Below are positions 60,868-64,000 of a stretch of DNA of 64,000 nt, piece after piece. Position numbers and translations under genes: made by a program. The stretch lies in the NCBI GenBank assembly GCA_017535665.1, contig JAFXTS010000015.1, forward strand, positions 73,462-137,461. The letters run 5' to 3'. Origin of the DNA: Bacteroidales bacterium. GTDB taxonomy: Bacteria; Bacteroidota; Bacteroidia; Bacteroidales; WCHB1-69. How positions within the stretch are numbered: position 1 is the stretch's first letter; each line of letters starts with the position of its first letter. Under the pieces are notes generated by a model, which did no database searches, was not told where the DNA came from, and saw only the letters and a list, made by a program, of their open reading frames with translations.

Positions 60868-62097
60868 ATGAGACTGCTTTACACTTTTTCCATCCACCTG
60901 TACAACGCAGCCATCGCGATTGCGGCACTTTTTAATGAAAAGGCAAGACTGTTGCATCGCGGCAGAAAAAACACGCTGCCTTTGCTGAAAGAAAAGTGTG
61001 CAGGGAAGAATATCATTTGGTTGCATGCCGCTTCTTTGGGTGAGTATGAGCAGGGTAAACCGTTGATACAGAAGTTGAAACAGCGATATCCTAATGCCAC
61101 TTTCCTCGTTACCTTCTTCTCACCATCAGGCTATGAGGTGAAGAAAAACGATGCGGATATTGATATTGCTTGTTATCTGCCTGGCGATACGCCCAAGCGA
61201 GTTCGGCAGTTTCTTGACCTTGTGCAGCCGCAGATGGCTTTCTTCGTCAAGTACGAGTATTGGTATAATTTTATGAAGGGGTTGAATGACAGAAAGATAC
61301 CTTTCTATTATCTCTCCGCCATCTTCCGCCCGTCCCAATACTTTTTCAAGCCTTACGGGAACTGGTTCGCCCGCCAACTCCGCGACTGCACGCACTTTTT
61401 TGTTCAGAATGAAGAATCCCAGAATCTCTTGCAAAATATTGGAATAGAAAATGTTACGATAACAGGAGACACTCGATTTGATCGGGTTTATGCCATTGCG
61501 CAGCAGAATGAAAAACTTGATTTTATTGAGCAGTTTAAGGGCGACAAGAAACTTCTGGTCGTGGGTAGCAGTTGGCAGCCCGATGAAAATGTGGTGCATC
61601 AAATCTACGACTTCATCAAAAATGACTATAAAATCGTTTTTGCTCCGCATGTTATTAGTAAAGAACATATTAACGGTATAAAATCGCTTTTTCAAATAGA
61701 AAAAATTATCTGTTTTTCGGAGAAGAGTGACCAAAATTTGGCAGAGTATAACCTCTTTATCATCGATACCATAGGTTTGTTGAGCCGCATTTATAAGTAT
61801 GCGGATGTGGCGATGGTGGGTGGCGGTTTTGAAACAGGATTACATAACACGTTGGAGGCTGCTGTCTTTGGCATTCCTGTGTTTTTTGGTCCAAAATATG
61901 CCAAGTTCAATGAAGCGACAGAACTGGTGCGCCGCCAAGGCGGTTTCTCGATACAAAATGCCGATGAGATGCGTCGAATTATGGAGAGATTTCGCTGTGA
62001 ACCAGATTTTTACCAGAAAACTTGTCAGATTTGTTCCGATTTTGTAAAGGAAAACCTCGGTGCCTGCGACAAGATTCTTGCCGAACTCAACTTCTAA
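60868..62097 (+). CDS. waaA: 3-deoxy-D-manno-octulosonic acid (Kdo) transferase
   Basis: A 409-residue GT30-type Kdo transferase (KdtA) adding Kdo to lipid A precursor at the inner membrane. Features: an N-terminal hydrophobic anchor (about 4-24), IWLHAASLGEYEQGKPLIQ with the acceptor-side Glu, TFFSPSGYEV, ACYLPGDTP, FVKYEYWYNF, TGDTRFDRVY, the donor-domain entry LLVVGSSWQPDE, FAPHVISKEHI, and the Kdo-binding motif MVGGGFETGLHNTLEAAVFGIPVFFG (from about residue 315). The length and motif order are normal. It follows the outer-membrane protein gene by 8 bp and precedes priA by 9 bp. Confidence 0.96.
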   Translation: MRLLYTFSIHLYNAAIAIAALFNEKARLLHRGRKNTLPLLKEKCAGKNIIWLHAASLGEYEQGKPLIQKLKQRYPNATFLVTFFSPSGYEVKKNDADIDIACYLPGDTPKRVRQFLDLVQPQMAFFVKYEYWYNFMKGLNDRKIPFYYLSAIFRPSQYFFKPYGNWFARQLRDCTHFFVQNEESQNLLQNIGIENVTITGDTRFDRVYAIAQQNEKLDFIEQFKGDKKLLVVGSSWQPDENVVHQIYDFIKNDYKIVFAPHVISKEHINGIKSLFQIEKIICFSEKSDQNLAEYNLFIIDTIGLLSRIYKYADVAMVGGGFETGLHNTLEAAVFGIPVFFGPKYAKFNEATELVRRQGGFSIQNADEMRRIMERFRCEPDFYQKTCQICSDFVKENLGACDKILAELNF

Positions 62098-62106
62098 ACC
62101 TTTACT

Positions 62107-64000
62107 ATGGAAACTTTTTTTGCCGAAATTCTGTTGCCCCTTCCTCTTAAAGGCACTTTTTCCTATCGCATACCGCAGCTATTGGTAGAAAGGGTGAAAT
62201 TTGGTGTGCGGGTGGTGGTGCCGTTCGGCAAAAATAAGCTCTATTCGGGCTTGGTGATAAAAGTACATAATGTTGTACCACAGACTATTAACATCAAATA
62301 TATATCAGATGTTATCGACGAGATGCCCGTCATCTCTGAACAGCAGCTACAGCTATGGCAGTGGATGGCCGACTATTACCTCTGCACGTTAGGGGAGGTG
62401 ATGGCTTGCGCCCTGCCGACGGCGCTGAAACTGGCGGGCGAAACCCATGTGCAGCTCCATCCTGACTTCGATGGCGACCTGTCGCAACTCAATGAACATG
62501 AGGTGAATATCGTGGAAACGGTGGCCCACCACAAAACCTCCACCATCAGCGAACTCTCTAAAACTCTGCAACTTCCGAAAATCCATCCCTATATTAAGTC
62601 GTTGGTTGAAAAGCAGATCATTCTTACCGATGAAGAAATCCGCGACCCCTACAGGCCGAAGCGCGAAACCTACATTTCATTAGCCGAACCCTACGCACAC
62701 GATGAAGAAAAACTCTATGCGCTGCTTAACGAACTGGAGGCTTCTAAAAAGACGGCCAAACAGGCGGAGGTGTTGTTGGCTTTTCTGAGCGCTCTGCAAA
62801 AAAATGGCATATTCAATGACTTTTCTCAAAGTATCATAAAAAAGGAATTAACAGATAATCAACGTGTTTCATCATCTTCTTTACAAAAATTAATTGAGAA
62901 GAATGTGATGGTGATGAAAGAGGTCATCATCAGTCGTTTGCAGACTTTCGATGCGCAGGAGTCGGCGGAGAGCATCCAGTTCTCGGAGGCGCAGACCACT
63001 GCTTTGTCGCAGATTCGGCAGCAGATGGAGCATTTTTCGTGTGTGCTGCTGCATGGCGTGACGGGAAGCGGCAAGACGGAGATGTATATCAAGCTGATTG
63101 ATGAGGTGTTGAAGAGTGGGAAGCAGGTGTTGTATTTGTTGCCTGAGATTGCGCTTACCTCGCAGATCGTCAATCGGTTAAGAAAATATTTCGGGGATAA
63201 AGTCGGGGTGTATCACTCGAGGTTCAACGAGTACGAGCGGGTGGAGATTTGGGAGCGTGTGCTGAACAGCGAGCACGCAGCGGGCGACAAATACCAGTTG
63301 GTGCTGGGTGCACGGTCGGCATTGTTGTTACCATTCAGCAATTTAGGACTTATCGTGGTGGATGAGGAGCACGACCAGTCGTACAAACAGCTGGATCCCG
63401 CGCCACGCTATCATGCCCGCGATTGTGCGGTGGTGTTAGCGCAGTTGCATCACGCCAAAGTGCTGTTGGGAACGGCCACGCCTTCCTTGGAGACTTTCTA
63501 CAATGTTCAGCAGAAGAAGTATGGCTATGTACCTCTGATGCAGCGTTTTGCCAAAAGCGTTCTGCCTGAGATTTGGGTGGTGAATATGGCAGAAAGTTCG
63601 CGACAGAAGAAAGTGACGGGCATTTTTTCACATTTTTTAATAGACAAAATTGCGGCGGCATTAGAAAAGAAGGAGCAGGTGATCCTGTTTCAGAACCGGC
63701 GGGGCTACTCGCTGCGGATGATTTGCAACACCTGCCAGACCTCCCCCACCTGCAAATATTGCGATGTGACACTTACTTATCACAAACGCAGCAACTTACT
63801 AAAATGTCACTATTGCGGCTATGCCATCGATGTACCCAAAGAGTGCCCCACCTGCCATAGCACCGATATTGAGATGCGGGGCTTCGGCACCGAAAAAATT
63901 GAAGACGAGCTGACAGCGTTATTTCCTAATGCGGTGGTGCAGCGGATGGACATGGACACCACCCGTTCGAAAAACGGCCATCAGAAAATCATCTCCGACT
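62107..64000 (+). CDS. priA: Primosomal protein N' (replication restart helicase PriA), 5' part
   Basis: The gene runs off the right edge of the window; 631 codons are present. The start is ATG 62107 (METFFAEILLPLPLKGTFSYRIP), typical for the 3'-DNA-binding domain of PriA. The helicase part contains FSCVLLHGVTGSGKTEMYI (Walker A from about 317), YLLPEIALTSQI, LVLGARSALLLPF, the DEEH box at about 419-422 (VVDEEHDQSYKQ), VLLGTATPSLE and FQNRRGYS. Eight Cys of the zinc-binding insertion are complete (about 540-583: CNTC, CKYC, CHYC, CPTC), followed by GFGTEKIEDEL. PriA reloads the replicative helicase at stalled forks. The remaining C-terminal helicase domain lies outside the window. Confidence 0.95.
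   Translation, partial: METFFAEILLPLPLKGTFSYRIPQLLVERVKFGVRVVVPFGKNKLYSGLVIKVHNVVPQTINIKYISDVIDEMPVISEQQLQLWQWMADYYLCTLGEVMACALPTALKLAGETHVQLHPDFDGDLSQLNEHEVNIVETVAHHKTSTISELSKTLQLPKIHPYIKSLVEKQIILTDEEIRDPYRPKRETYISLAEPYAHDEEKLYALLNELEASKKTAKQAEVLLAFLSALQKNGIFNDFSQSIIKKELTDNQRVSSSSLQKLIEKNVMVMKEVIISRLQTFDAQESAESIQFSEAQTTALSQIRQQMEHFSCVLLHGVTGSGKTEMYIKLIDEVLKSGKQVLYLLPEIALTSQIVNRLRKYFGDKVGVYHSRFNEYERVEIWERVLNSEHAAGDKYQLVLGARSALLLPFSNLGLIVVDEEHDQSYKQLDPAPRYHARDCAVVLAQLHHAKVLLGTATPSLETFYNVQQKKYGYVPLMQRFAKSVLPEIWVVNMAESSRQKKVTGIFSHFLIDKIAAALEKKEQVILFQNRRGYSLRMICNTCQTSPTCKYCDVTLTYHKRSNLLKCHYCGYAIDVPKECPTCHSTDIEMRGFGTEKIEDELTALFPNAVVQRMDMDTTRSKNGHQKIISD

Overview
The window comes from a member of the Bacteroidota, most likely Bacteroidales. 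The evidence is: a TonB-dependent receptor, a PorV/PorQ-type barrel and several proteins ending in type IX secretion system (T9SS) sorting domains; A-rich leaders with little Shine-Dalgarno signal; and -7 boxes of the Bacteroidota form TAnnTTTG in front of several operons. No tRNA, rRNA, CRISPR array or insertion sequence was recognised.

Layout. (1) 1-8256, + strand: the 3' part of a TonB-dependent receptor, a 1,558-residue exported protein with a T9SS-like C-terminal domain, and a PorV/PorQ-family barrel, closed by a strong terminator. (2) 8348-15226, +: a tightly packed housekeeping run greA - HIT hydrolase - unknown - N-terminal transketolase - LptF/LptG permease - GT4 glycosyltransferase - dxs. 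(3) 15257-18365, +: a TAnnTTTG promoter, a lipoprotein, a glutamine synthetase, a small membrane-anchored protein and a terminator. (4) 18366-46937, +: an AT-rich leader of about 360 bp, then one uninterrupted gene of 26,493 bp for an 8,830-residue exported protein, followed by a barrel/OmpA-family protein and a terminator. (5) 46979-47470, +: ybaK. (6) 47493-59910, - strand, read right to left: mscS - pfkA - dnaX (split by a +1 frame change) - secreted protein - merR-like gene; then a new promoter and mutB - radical SAM - unknown - esterase - PaaK-like ligase - acyltransferase. (7) 60045-64000, +: promoter, outer-membrane protein, waaA and the 5' part of priA.

The centrepiece is the giant protein. 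It has a signal peptide and a T9SS type A sorting domain of about 82 residues. Between them lie roughly 90 immunoglobulin-like modules, each with a Cys near an IC-x-GG motif and a second Cys near a GC motif. For about 20 kb the modules follow a three-module cycle. The cycle anchor recurs 25 times with a mean period of 830 bp (range 750-888), and every interval is a multiple of three. Near the 3' end an ABABA pattern with a period of about 1.69 kb points to newer block duplication. With the OmpA-family gene behind it, the locus resembles in layout the giant-adhesin loci known from gliding Bacteroidota, although the repeats and the partner gene differ.

A second unusual locus is dnaX. The ATPase part and the Pro/Thr-rich C-terminal part lie in different frames, and the linker contains three palindromic elements translated as (I/T)V(E/D)TR peptides. 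Similarities given here come from reading the sequence; no database search was run.
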